Source: Prostheceraeus crozeri
Lineage: Eukaryota > Platyhelminthes > Polycladida > Euryleptidae
NCBI GenBank assembly: GCA_907163375.1
Contig: CAJQUW010005246.1
Coordinates: forward strand, 60,846-124,845
Length of the DNA stretch: 64,000 bases
Direction: 5' to 3'
In this document: positions 12,371 to 22,899 of the stretch, one piece after another
Layout: every line of letters begins with the position of its first letter
Numbering within the stretch: the stretch's first letter is position 1
Made by a program: the position numbers and the translations under genes
Notes under the pieces: generated by a model
What the model was told of the DNA's origin: nothing
Database searches by the model: none
What the model saw: the letters and a program-made list of their open reading frames with translations, nothing else

Positions 12371-13924
12371 AGAATCATTGTCTACTTACATTTCTAAATC
12401 CATGGTGCCATGATATAGGGATAACGGCATTACCCTACCGTCATTTTTCAATACTTATAACATAGAAGTTACTGCTAATATCATAGACTTCTAAATTGCA
12501 GAAGAATGTTCTGTTGCAGGAAGTCTATGGATGGATGTAGATGTATATAAGTAGACACAATTATTCTTTGCTCCCCTGAAGCTGGCTGTGACAGCCGAAA
12601 TATTGGGTGACTATAAGAAAAAAATATGTAAATAATAATTAATAACATCTATTGCAGCTTTGGCTCTCCTTCTATCTTTATAATCAACTATGCTGCTAAA
12701 ACGGAGCTTCTTCTACTTTGCTTGCACATTATTACAAATATAAACCAACTGATCCATGCATAAAAAACGCCAAATGAAATACAATATCAGCCTAATCTCG
12801 TATCCGTGTTTTGACAGATTTCTGTCCAGGTGCTGTGTTATAGAGCTTACTATCTACGCTACTATATGAACTCCAAGTTGTAGAAATGCAGGCCAATTGA
12901 CACCTTTTTATCACATTGTTTCCATTAACATCAATCAATGGGTTGAAAAGGAAATATTAACTTTTTTAGATTCAACGCATGTGGTTGGTAAGTATTTCTA
13001 ACTCGGGTGATGATCGACAAGGCATAGCTTCCTTTTACATTAATAACATCGATCGAGATGTGATTAACCTGAAATTGTAGGTTATTGTAGTATTGATGTT
13101 AGTATTCAGTTAATTCAGTGTTAATATCAGAGAAGCCGGCAGTTTACAGCGTAATGATAAACTCATGCTCTTTTAAGTACGTAGAAATATTCATGTCGTA
13201 GTCTGATGTTTTAATTGAATTTACAGAAAACTAGATTGACGTTTTATGAACTACCTATGTTTCAGATTTCATATCCAACAGCAGCTATGATAATACTCAT
13301 CTCCACTCATTGAATGATTCCATACACATTTACATTGTCGTTTTTACATCATGATTTTAACATAGCTACGATTGTAAACAGAAAATTTCCGCTAATTTGG
13401 CAAAAACAAATTTCGCGAATCCATACAACTGGCAAGATTGTAATACACTAACCGCTTACAACATATCGAAGACATTTCGAAGATGATTGAAAACAGTGTT
13501 AAGGGGTTCGCTTGTCTGGATTGTATTGTATCGGCAACTGGATGGCCCAGGGTCTGCGCAAGCTGAAATAAATATCTGAAATAAACTTTCATGAATGATG
13601 TATAAACTATTTGCATTCTACTGTCTGTAATGTTTGTTCTTTGCTTTGCAATGTTCACACACAATTTATGATAGCATTGTTTGGGAATACATAATCATGA
13701 GTTTAAAAGCATACGTCTGCAGATAGAAACAAAAAAGAAATATTTTCGCGACTTGAACGCATTTCACATGAAAACTGTATCGAAAATTTCCCGGCTTTCA
13801 GCATAAACTTCAACAATACTGCAATATTTCATGTAAAATCAAGTTGCGAATGCCAGCATACTTCCTACTTAGAAGTCTTGTAGCTTCATTTGAAACAATA
13901 GAATCACATAAATGTCTAATGAGA

Positions 13925-14020
13925 TTCTGTAGTATGAGCGGTATCCGCCTGTGAGGACTTGAACCCGAACTACAGCACGTTTGTGCCACTGAAGTCAGTT
14001 GATGGGACTGCACCTCTTGA
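13925..14020 (-). mobile_element. Possible decayed tRNA-derived SINE
   Basis: On the minus strand there is a good polymerase III B box, GGGTTCAAGTCC, preceded by TGGCACAAACG, which resembles a shortened A box. The gap between the two is too short for a working tRNA. No tail or target duplication was found, so this is tentative. Confidence 0.25.
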
Positions 14021-14206
14021 TGCACCTCTGTTGACTCTCAGATTCAATTCTTGGTATCGGATAACTCAGTGACATTTTGTCACGAAGAAATCACACTTGG
14101 TGGAAGTGTTCTTTGTGCATTGCTTTGTACACTTGTTGTAATCGATCTGCAATCACAGAAATGATGTAAGTTCTGCTTTTAAAATTGATTCAACTTCGAT
14201 TTTCAG

Positions 14207-14264
14207 GAAACCGCCCGCAAATTTCCACAACAAAGGGAACCGAGAGTGCTGGAATGTGACCCTG
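14207..14264 (+). CDS. Raf: Raf kinase, small linker exon
   Basis: A 58-bp exon reading ETARKFPQQREPRVLECDP plus one base. It has a good acceptor (ttcgattttcag) and a consensus donor (CCTG|gtaagt). No sequence similarity identifies it. The argument is phase: the previous exon ends in phase 0 and the next must start in phase 1, so an exon of length 3n+1 is needed between them, and 58 fits. It sits where human BRAF has its short 37-bp linker exon, also 3n+1. Alternative or skipped use cannot be judged from DNA alone. Confidence 0.65.
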
Positions 14265-17200
14265 GTAAGTTGAACAGTTGTGAAAGCAGACATAGGGGCA
14301 TAGAAATGCCTCCGATTGGTTTCAATTAGGTAACAGATTGGAGACGGGAGGTGGGCTTTGTATCAATTTTTCTACATGACTCCGATGACATCGCTAATAG
14401 CTTTGAATGCCATTATTAGGTATATTTTGACATGGGATCTTTTTCGACACAATTATTTGAAGAATTGATGACAGAAACGCCCATTTTCGTCGACATTACA
14501 TATTGCTGCGCTGGAAGAGAGAGTGTTTAGATAGTATGTCACGAGAATCATTGAAGCATGTTTAATATCGCCTTTATAGATATTGTTCTTACCCAAAATT
14601 TAGCTAAGAATGTCAGATATATTTGAATATTTCTCATGCGTTACTGGGAGCATCACTTCCGACTTTCATTTTAAAAGAATAAATACGCATATAATTAATA
14701 TATAGCTTGGTTTCCAACACTGTAGACTTCACGCATTCCGAAATGCACATCGATAACCTATTGCATAGAACGCACTTGAGTTCCGTGCAATTGAATGTCA
14801 TGATCACTTCGTGTAAGATAGGAATATTTTAATGAGCAGGTGCTGTTTCTACAATTAACATATGTAGTGGAAATATTTGAAGTTTAGGCTCACGGGTCTT
14901 TTGCCGCAAAAGCTTAATTCATCATTGCGGAAGGCCAAATAGCGACGTAATGGGCGTATACGGGACTGAGACAAGGATATGTATAATGTAATGGCAATTT
15001 AGAATTCGTAGCCGCGAGTGTTGAGCGGCACCAAGGTACTCTTATTTGGCAATTCCATTGGAATCAGAAATTATGACAACGTATGTAGGCTTCAATGCTG
15101 CAAATGAACGACTTATAAGTAAATAAACCTTGCTAGCTTTCGATAACACATTATGGAAACGCCCTTCGTACATGGCTGAATTTTGTTTATTTCACATTCA
15201 CTCTTCCTGTGCTGCGTGGTAAGCAAGAATGCAAAATGTGCGTACTACAAGTGTCTTAGGTTTGATCAGACCAAGGATTCTTCCGAGCACACAGCGAACA
15301 CTACCACAAGGCTACTGCGTCGGCTCACTTAAAGTATTCAATTCGTGTCTTGTCTTACCTTTCTTATCTTTTTCCTTCTAAGTGCATTAGGAAAGCTGCG
15401 ACTAATAAACGAGAATCTTAAGCTCATAAGCTGACGGTTAATAATGCCTGGAATACAATAGCAGTGATCAAAAACAATTATATTATTATACTTTTAAGAA
15501 AAGATATTTATCAGTGAGACTTAGCAAGGGTTTGGTTTAGTCGATGAGTTTCATCATTTAATGAAACGGTTTCTACTATGGTATTTTCAAATTCTCTACG
15601 TCCTGTGTATTTTACCGAAAAACACTAATAAATGTTATTACTACAGTTAATTTCAGATGACTGCTTACAACAGAGTTACCCCGTATTTGTTCTTCTATTT
15701 TTTAATGCAATCTATGTTTTTGTTTGTCCCAAGTATTGGGCATCCGGAGCAACCCGACATTCAGAATTATGCACAACGCATCATCGTATTGCCTTGCTAG
15801 TTTTATCTTTCAGACTATCCTGTTTTGCAATTGTGAAATGATATTTTTGCATCATGGTGCAATTTCCTAAATAATTTAATGTTTCCGTCGGAATTTGACA
15901 GATGTTGAACCTGTAAACGGAATTATCAGAAACTTGTCATCTTCCCATTCTTTGTCGTCTTCATGGTTGCCACACCTGCGCACAAAAATAACAATATCTT
16001 TGGAATTCTGCGCGAAACCGCAAAAAGTTAGACAATCCTCGAAATTCTGCGCACTTATTTGGAAAATGTCAGCAAATGACACTAATTTAGAATTGTATCA
16101 TTGAATCATTTTCTGAATCATTTAAAGATTTGTATGATAGACTACTTTTAACCATACCCCACTCCTCCAGTCAGCGAGTAAATTTGTTTGACGTGTAGAC
16201 TGGCTACCTGTTTCGCTCTCATGATTATTTTATGCTCCAGGATCGCCCTCTGAAAGTAGTTTTTCACGGTATTTTGTCAGGGTAGATAGGGGTGCAACAG
16301 ATTTAGAAATTTTAAATCTGGCCGGAACCGGATTGCCCTATTATGCTGTCATTTTCACTGAAACATTCCATGCAAATTAGCTCTCGTTAAGTTTGTGTTT
16401 TAGCAAAGCGCAATGCAGAATTCTGCTTTAAGACTGAACCAGCCATATGGCTGAAATGCAATACAATGCGCCGAATTTACGTCGTTCATTTTGGCATTTT
16501 GACAGCTCAAAAACAGATAGTGTCTTGATATTGCCGAAAATTCAACATTTATCACACTTTACTTGATATGAACATCATGTCAAATTTTTCAAGTTCCTTC
16601 GACAGACTTGTGTAGCATTAAATTTGCAATAAACAAGAATTATAATCGACAGCAATAATGATTAACAATAAATAAACTCGATTAAAAATCGATTAATATT
16701 ACCGACAGCAACAAGCCGTTCGAGATGTCTTAATTCCGCAGTTAAATATCACTTCATATACAATATATCGTAAAATGAATTATGCGTGTATTTCTCGTCT
16801 TGTAAAATTCAGAACTTTTAGATTTTTTGTGGTAAGAAAATTCTAGAAAAGACACACCGACTCTATCGCGATTCTGCCTGTCGACAACTCGGTAATAAAC
16901 CGTTGTATTACGCGCGTATATTTAGATTTCTCCACAGAATGTACCAATGTATAATTCTGTATCCTCTAGTGACAGCACTTCGCACTATGAAGCCGAAAGC
17001 ATGTCGTATTAGTAACTATCGAAATCCTGATGTTGGTACACTCATTTGATTTTGACTGTTTTTGACTTTATTTCTTCACCCATTGCGGCACCCTCAGATC
17101 TTTCTCGGCTCACCGGTTGAAATTCATTCTGCTGTATCAATCATACCATTTTGTTTTTTTCATATACGAGTTGCCCATGATCCAGGAACAAAACTGCACA

Positions 17201-18234
17201 CATTGGATGCACTTTTAAGAAAGATATAGACGATGACTGGTAGACAAAGTTGATAAGTTCATCGACTTAGCTTCATCTCACTTCACAAGTCAGCAATAAT
17301 CGTGAAATAGCTGTATAGTGATATGCACGTACGTATACGTATACGTATAGGCGTATACGTTGACATATTAAATTCGATTATAACTCTATATTGACTAAAA
17401 CGCTACCCATATTGATTGCCCAGAAGCGAGGACATAGATATGCCTATTGTAATATTGATTCATTTCATTTCATTTCACGTACCTGAGTGCAATTTTTACT
17501 TGCTACAAGTTCTTAGATTGTTTGTCTTGCATTACGTTAATGCACCTGCGCAAAAAATGACATTTTGTCGTGTGGCAACCCTGGTCGTCTTTTTAACATC
17601 ATTGTATGTCGTTTGTAAAGACTTTTATTTAAGACGAATTGATGAAGTCAATGGGACATGAATTGCTTAATAGAATATTTGTGATGTTTTTAATCTTCTT
17701 AACTCTTTTCAAAAGTCTTGCAAATCGAATTCTTTCCTTCACTCATCTTTATTAATAACGTTATTTCTGTACGATAGAGAAAATCCTAGACATGACAGCA
17801 TCAGAACGTGGTTAGTAATTATCTCTTTCATTCTCCCTTCTTGGATAAACAAGTTACTATCTTTGGGTTGATGTGACATTTATGTCAGATTAAGAATTAC
17901 TTTTCATGCACAGATGGGAACCGTGTTGAAGTTGTTGTGTAGAATTCACTCAGTCAGATTGCATAATATGTTCTCTTCGCAATTTCGTGCTTGAAGTAAT
18001 GTGACATTTTCAACCGCAACATGTAAGTAGACTTGCTTTTATGTACGGATATAGCTGCCATCAATCTATTTTGCATTTTAAACTAAGTCTTCTAATTTCT
18101 TTTCATCTTCTTGGATATTGCAGAGACTTTGCTGACAGGCAGCCAATGAAGTGATCATTAGATGAGTTGACCGTGTCTCATATGCCTTCAGACAGTTATA
18201 GCCAGAGAAATCCGACATTGTACTATTGAAGGAT

Positions 18235-18727
18235 TCACAGAGATAAATTGTCTTTTCTGCGTGTTAGGGCCTGGAGATGACCTTCATCAATGCTGGTGGT
18301 CACGACTAGAACTAGTCTCGAGGGGCAAGAAGATCAGTTTTTCATTGAACGCAATACAAATTCAAATCTAAATTCTGACGAACCGGAAGATTGACACCAC
18401 ATAAACAGTACTCAGACAGTATATTTAGATCGTGAAGAGTCGAACGGTGTGAAGAATATTTCCATTTGACGAATTTATCACGGAGAAAAATGGAGTCAAA
18501 GATACGTACTTTTCACTTGGCATGCCCGCCTGCATTCTGACCTTTGAAGTTTGTGTGTCCGCTAATGCGAGCTGCTTCTGCAGTGCGCGGGCTTGGCCAA
18601 TCACACAGACCAAAGAGAGACGAATCTCCATGTCAGTCACTATCGCTTTGCTACCATTGCAAACAGTAGTCGGGATAGGATTATGTCCGCACTAGACGAA
18701 CCAACAACCAAATGAATCTATCTCTAT
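18235..18727. repeat. Dispersed repeat R2, copy 1
   Basis: About 490 bp that match 33860-34330 in the same orientation, with shared blocks such as CTGACGAACCGGAAGATTGA, GAATATTTCCATTTGA or close variants, and CCAAAGAGAGACGAATCTC. A shorter, more diverged match lies at 51368-51512. No terminal repeats or transposase are visible. The family is unnamed here; it may be the non-autonomous part of a DNA element or LINE. Confidence 0.8.
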
Positions 18728-19620
18728 GGAGGAACTGGAGCGGGAATGTACATTGATAAGAATGTTTCGTCGAGGACAGGTGCTGTCATCATGACAACGG
18801 AACATAAATAATGGCGTCTTTCATTGGCTGACAATGATCATGTACCGGTTCCTTGTCAATGTACTTAGTAGCGATTCACAGGTACCTGACCGAGCAGCTG
18901 AATTTTCCATCAACACGCAGCTGTTGTTCATTCTGGTTTCACTAACAAAGATTTCGGAAGCTTGACAAAAAATCTTGACAGACAGCAATTTAAGAAAATT
19001 ATACGGCAGGAATGGTGCTGTTGGAGCGGATATGATAATTCGTGATATTTGTATTGAAAACCGTCTTGAATTTGGACTCAATCTAACTCATAAAATGGGA
19101 AAATGTGACTCCGCCATATACCTTCGTGTTCTTTATTTCAAACCTCCTCTCTGCACTCTGGTGTTTCTTTCTGTAAAATTCCTCCAAAACTGCAAAACCC
19201 TGTTTCTGCCACTGAAGCACATGTTCTTGTTTTTTAAGCTCTACTTCTCATATTTCAATGGTGACATTCAGTGCATTTCTGACAGTGGCTTCACGGGCCA
19301 CCTCCTTCTGAAGCTTTCATCGCAACAATATTTCATCTCTTATTATGTGGATCTGAATTCTCTATATATGACTTCAATGATTTTCCCAAGGTTGTTGCAT
19401 AACATTGGACTGCAAGAACAACATTTTCAGACATGTGACGATGATGTGATGATAATGAAATATTTTAGAAGATAGAATCTTGAGAAAGAAGCAGCGTCCT
19501 TATCACTGCATTGATGAAGATTCCTTCTGAATTATGGAAGTGCACATGCCGACCGGATAACGTTCGGTGTAAGTGATGGAAAGTCGCACGCCGATTGGTC
19601 ACTGGAATAATTTACTAGTT
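18728..19620. other. Intron segment with an unassigned open frame
   Basis: A frame of 166 residues is open on the + strand (18975-19475). Its translation is rich in Leu, Phe and Cys with no recognisable domain, and intron-type AT bias can explain it. I do not call it a gene. Confidence 0.3.
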
Positions 19621-19623
19621 CAG

Positions 19624-19790
19624 GGCGATGTAGAAAGAAAGTACGATTGATAGTGAAACAACGTGAATTATTCAATCGTAAAAGGTTTACTATTAATCGG
19701 ACTAACGATCAATCGTCAGTGAGCGTAGAATGAAATCAATCGTTGCGACGATTGATCTTTAGCTTTACGATTGATCGTACACTATGCGAT
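19624..19790. promoter_or_regulatory. Left subterminal ACGATT/AATCGT array of Harbinger element
   Basis: The hexamer ACGATT or its complement AATCGT recurs at least five times in about 150 bp, and again near the right end (21420-21495). In Harbinger elements the Myb-like protein binds subterminal motifs to recruit the nuclease; applying that here is inference. Confidence 0.55.
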
Positions 19791-19941
19791 CATCGTTTCT
19801 ATGACAACGTCATAGTTTCTAACACTGAAATTGCTTCAATTGAATCATCTAACTTTCTAAGCAGCGTTGAATATCATTGGTCATTTTATGCGTGAAAAAA
19901 CGAAAATGACTACAAGCACATGCAGATCGGCAAAATGAAGC

Positions 19942-20337
19942 GTGTTGGAGATCGATGAGCTGTTGGTGTGCATTGAAGAATACAGACATAAATTGTTTGG
20001 AACTGCATGCCACTCATTCGCAGAAGTCGAAAAAGTAAAGCAGAAGTATTGGCTTAAGACTGCTGAGCGAATATCAAATATCGGAGTAGCTGTGAGAACA
20101 TGGAAGTGTGTTCGAAAGAAGTGGCAAGACTTATCTTGTGATGCACGAAAGTATAAACAGTTGTCATCAAAAACAGGTTGGTGAAATTTAGCTATAAGTT
20201 AGTATTCATAAATAGGTAATTTTCTATTTTCATTTTTAGGAGGTGGACCGAGACCAACGCTGAAACCCATATTGGAGAAAACATTGAATGTCATTCAAAA
20301 GGAGATGAAGGATACATATTGTGTAGGAACATCATGA
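19942..20337 (+). pseudogene. Harbinger Myb/SANT-like DNA-binding protein
   Basis: Two exons, 19942-20176 and 20240-20337, joined across a 63-bp GT-AG intron (acag|gttggt, catttttag|ga). The spliced reading SSKTGGGPRPTLKPI is what Harbinger Myb proteins show after the trihelix. The first exon has a trihelix-like pattern with spaced Trp (KQKYW, RTWKCVRKKWQDL). This protein normally carries the nuclease to the nucleus and binds element DNA. There is no in-frame ATG: the ATG at 19935 sits in another frame and meets a stop, so the start appears lost by a one-base change. Its 3' end overlaps the 3' end of the nuclease gene tail to tail. Confidence 0.7.
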
Positions 20338-21367
20338 TGCTCTGGTTCACCCAATTCTTTGGAAATGTTGTATGGAACACAGCAAGCTAGAATTACATCA
20401 CATGCGAATGAAGGACTTAAACGAAGTCCATAAACAAGACAAGGAAATTTCTGTTTTAGTTGACCATTAACCTGTTCGATAACAACCCGACCTCTTCGAT
20501 GTCTTTTATTGTATTCGATTTCTCTTGGGTGGGTAGGGTCAGCAAATGGAGTCATCATCCAAGGGCGCTGATAATAACCACTATCGCCCAGCAGGAGTCC
20601 GTGTCTATTTTCTCCTTCTCTTTCCATTTTCCTACCAATTGAAGAGTTCTTGAAAATAAAGTTGTCATGGACACTGCCCGGCCAACGAGAAACCACATTT
20701 GTAATGCGATATTTCGAATCACAAATTAACTGTGTGTTGATAGTATGGTGGCCTTTTCTATTCACAAATGACGGCTCCGCGTCTTTCAAAGGTGATTTAT
20801 AAAGCAATATATGTGTGCAATCGACGGCACCTAACACACCTGGCAAATTGCAATGCTCACGAAAGTCACTTGATTGGCTTCTTCAACACCAGTTGGGAAA
20901 TGAACGTATTCGTGTAGCTTTGATTTGAGAGCATTCGTCATTTTCCGTATGACGAGACCTACTGTCGACTTCTCAACACCAAATATTTCAGCCATCACAT
21001 GATACGGACTACCAGTTCCATAAAATCGAAGGGCTATAAGGAGCTGCGACATCGGTGAGAGAAGGCATGTACGACGTGTGGCATGCGCAAGCTTATCACC
21101 GAATAAACGAATTAGGTGATTCAAACCACTCCTACGGAAGCGATAGTTCCGCAGCAGCTCGTGATCTTTCAAATACGTCAGAGGATCTCTTCTATCATGA
21201 AGCACACGTTGTCTGCGTAGAGACCTTCGTGTTGCATGCGAAGACAATATTGTCCATGCTGCAGCCACCATAGCTAAATGTTGATTCAATACAGAATGAA
21301 TAACGATTAATGTTGGACTATCCACGACGACCTTTAGATTACTCGTAGAACTGCGATTGATTTTCAC
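20295..21367 (-). pseudogene. Harbinger DDE nuclease (HARBI1-like), frameshifted
   Basis: Two overlapping minus frames, 21367-20831 and 20846-20295. The first holds the N-terminal region typical of the family (DPLTYLKDHELLRNYRFRR, LSPMSQLLIALRFYGTGS, GVEKSTVGLVIRKM). The second holds the catalytic core: GAVDCTH (first Asp), RWPGSVHDNF, LLGDSGYYQRPW (second Asp) and VIEQVNGQLKQKFP (Glu). A single-base shift around 20865-20885 separates the frames; the second frame reads FREHCNLPGVLGAVDCTH through it. Apart from that the protein is near full length, so inactivation is recent. Confidence 0.9.
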
Positions 21368-21774
21368 AGAAATCTACGATGTCGATTAATTGTTAAAGTT
21401 GATTCTACGGTCACCTTAACCAACGATTAATCGTATAGATTTCACGATGGATCAATCGATTCTACGATTGAATTTTACGATAACTATTAATCGTTGAGCT
21501 TCTTTCTACATCGCCCAGGGGAGTTTATTTTACACCGAAGACCGAGCACATTGCTATGCTAATGCGATTTCTACGCGACGCTATATAGAAGCACTAGCGA
21601 GGTTTTCCAATGATATAGACTATAATTAACATAGCAATTGTAGAACACGAATGCCGCATCAGATCGGAATGTTCTATAGAATTAATGATTATGACGGCAG
21701 TTACATAATAAAACTGTTGAACGGAAGCGCACATTGACTACATTCGACAATACTTCAGTATCACCGTCTCTGAC

Positions 21775-22012
21775 TGTTGTAGTGTGATAAACAGAACAGC
21801 TGCATGTAATTGCCTCTCCTTTATCTCTGCTCGTTATGTATCTCTGGTCATGTTAGACGCCGCCAGCTGCTATTACATGTTTAAGGTGTCAAGTCACTTA
21901 AAGCCGCTGGCGTTGCTAATAAACTTAACTTGCTTGTCGGTCTCAGCACAAGCCTGGTTGTTCTCTCTCTCTCCCACACACTCGAACATATAGTAAGGGC
22001 CAAGTTAGAACA
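21775..22012 (+). repeat. 5' LTR of gypsy element
   Basis: A 238-bp terminal repeat, TG to CA, with a polyadenylation hexamer AATAAA at 21918-21923 and a CT-rich 3' part. The last A of the LTR is also the first base of the gag ATG. Confidence 0.95.
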
Positions 22013-22899
22013 TGGCGTCGCGAATAGACTTTAAAATGGCTCCTTCCTTCGATATTGAATCCGAGTCCCATCTGTACCGTGAATGGCGATCAATGTGGAC
22101 GGGATTCGAGTGCCTCAGTGGGATCTCTGCGATCAGTGACACTGATAAGCGTGAAGAAACTCGACTTCAGACCTTCTATCTTTCTGTCAGCAAAGAAACT
22201 CTCCGCATCGTGAATCACTTGCCTGTGATTGACCGCAAATCCTTGGACTCCGTACTCTCTGCGCTCGAAGATCACATCGTCGGGACTACAAACGAAGTAT
22301 TTGAACGTCGCGAGTTTTGGAAACGTACTCAACGTGAGGGCGAGTCGTTTGCCAGCTATATTCTTTCTCTCCGCGAGCTAGCTGCCCGATGTAACTTTGC
22401 GCGATGCTGCACGAGTTGCGAAGCTTTGCAACTCCGTGATCGGGTCACCACTGGACTGCGTGATGCTAGCACGATTGAGAAGCTGCTGTCGGTCGGCAGC
22501 AACTTGACCCTGGAGAAGCTCAAAGACATTTGTGAGGCTGACGAGTCTGCTAAGGAGAAGTGTGCTGCTGTTACTTCTTCTGCTTCCCTGAACGTCCTAC
22601 GGAAGAAGACCTCGTCGTACAAGGCCGATAAGAAGAAGAAGAGAGAGACTGAGAGAGCGGGCGAGTGCAAATTCTGCGGGCGGACACACGAGTTACGTAA
22701 GGAGCGTTGTCCAGCCTACGGAAAGTCGTGCACTCAGTGTGGTGGCAAGAACCACTTTGCTGCCAAGTGTCCTGCTAAGGACAAGTCTGCTAACCTGTTG
22801 GGGTGTCTGATCGCGTCTGTGTCGTCTCCTGAATCTCTCGTCGAGGTAACTGGTTCAGTCTCGCCGCGTCAATGTCGGCAATCTTCGAATGCTTCCTGA
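22012..22899 (+). CDS. gag: gag of Ty3/gypsy element
   Basis: A frame of 295 residues that begins at the LTR/primer-site junction. The N-terminal two thirds fit a retrotransposon capsid region (YREWRSMWTGFECLSG, FWKRTQREGESFASYI). Near the end are two zinc knuckles: CKFCGRTHELRKERC, then CTQCGGKNHFAAKC. This pair is typical of Mag-like gypsy elements and binds the element RNA. The 3' end overlaps pol by 11 bases in a different frame; gag-pol recoding is common in this family. It is GC-rich compared with the surrounding intron. Confidence 0.92.
   Translation: MASRIDFKMAPSFDIESESHLYREWRSMWTGFECLSGISAISDTDKREETRLQTFYLSVSKETLRIVNHLPVIDRKSLDSVLSALEDHIVGTTNEVFERREFWKRTQREGESFASYILSLRELAARCNFARCCTSCEALQLRDRVTTGLRDASTIEKLLSVGSNLTLEKLKDICEADESAKEKCAAVTSSASLNVLRKKTSSYKADKKKKRETERAGECKFCGRTHELRKERCPAYGKSCTQCGGKNHFAAKCPAKDKSANLLGCLIASVSSPESLVEVTGSVSPRQCRQSSNAS

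Larger units (their letters stand above)
10678..14206 (+). other. Raf intron, about 3.5 kb
   Basis: Bounded by the donor gtacgc at 10678 and the acceptor tttcag at 14201-14206. It is AT-rich. It contains a 33-bp imperfect palindrome (12338-12370), a smaller inverted pair (CATAGACTTC near 12484, GAAGTCTATG near 12521) and a possible decayed antisense SINE near 13925-14020. No other coding signal was recognised. Confidence 0.6.
19624..21515. mobile_element. Harbinger (PIF/ISL2EU-like) DNA transposon
   Basis: The terminal inverted repeats are GGCGATGTAGAAAGAA at the left and its complement at the right, flanked by the 3-bp duplication CAG (19621-19623, 21516-21518). Inside are two convergent genes typical of the superfamily: a Myb/SANT-like protein on + and a HARBI1-type DDE nuclease on -. 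Subterminal regions on both sides carry many ACGATT/AATCGT hexamers, likely binding sites. The nuclease has one frame break, so the copy is probably inactive, although its structure is otherwise complete. Confidence 0.92.

Noticed and set aside
15895-17661. Similar short frames near 15895 and 17416 that share a GTGTGGCAACC motif in inverted orientation
   Set aside because: The match is only about a dozen bases; too short to support a repeat or gene.
18975-19475. A 166-residue open frame
   Set aside because: No domain, no splice partners, composition like the surrounding AT-rich intron.
21784-22011. A 69-residue frame duplicated at 26002-26211
   Set aside because: Both copies lie wholly inside the two LTRs; the match reflects the terminal repeat and not a gene.
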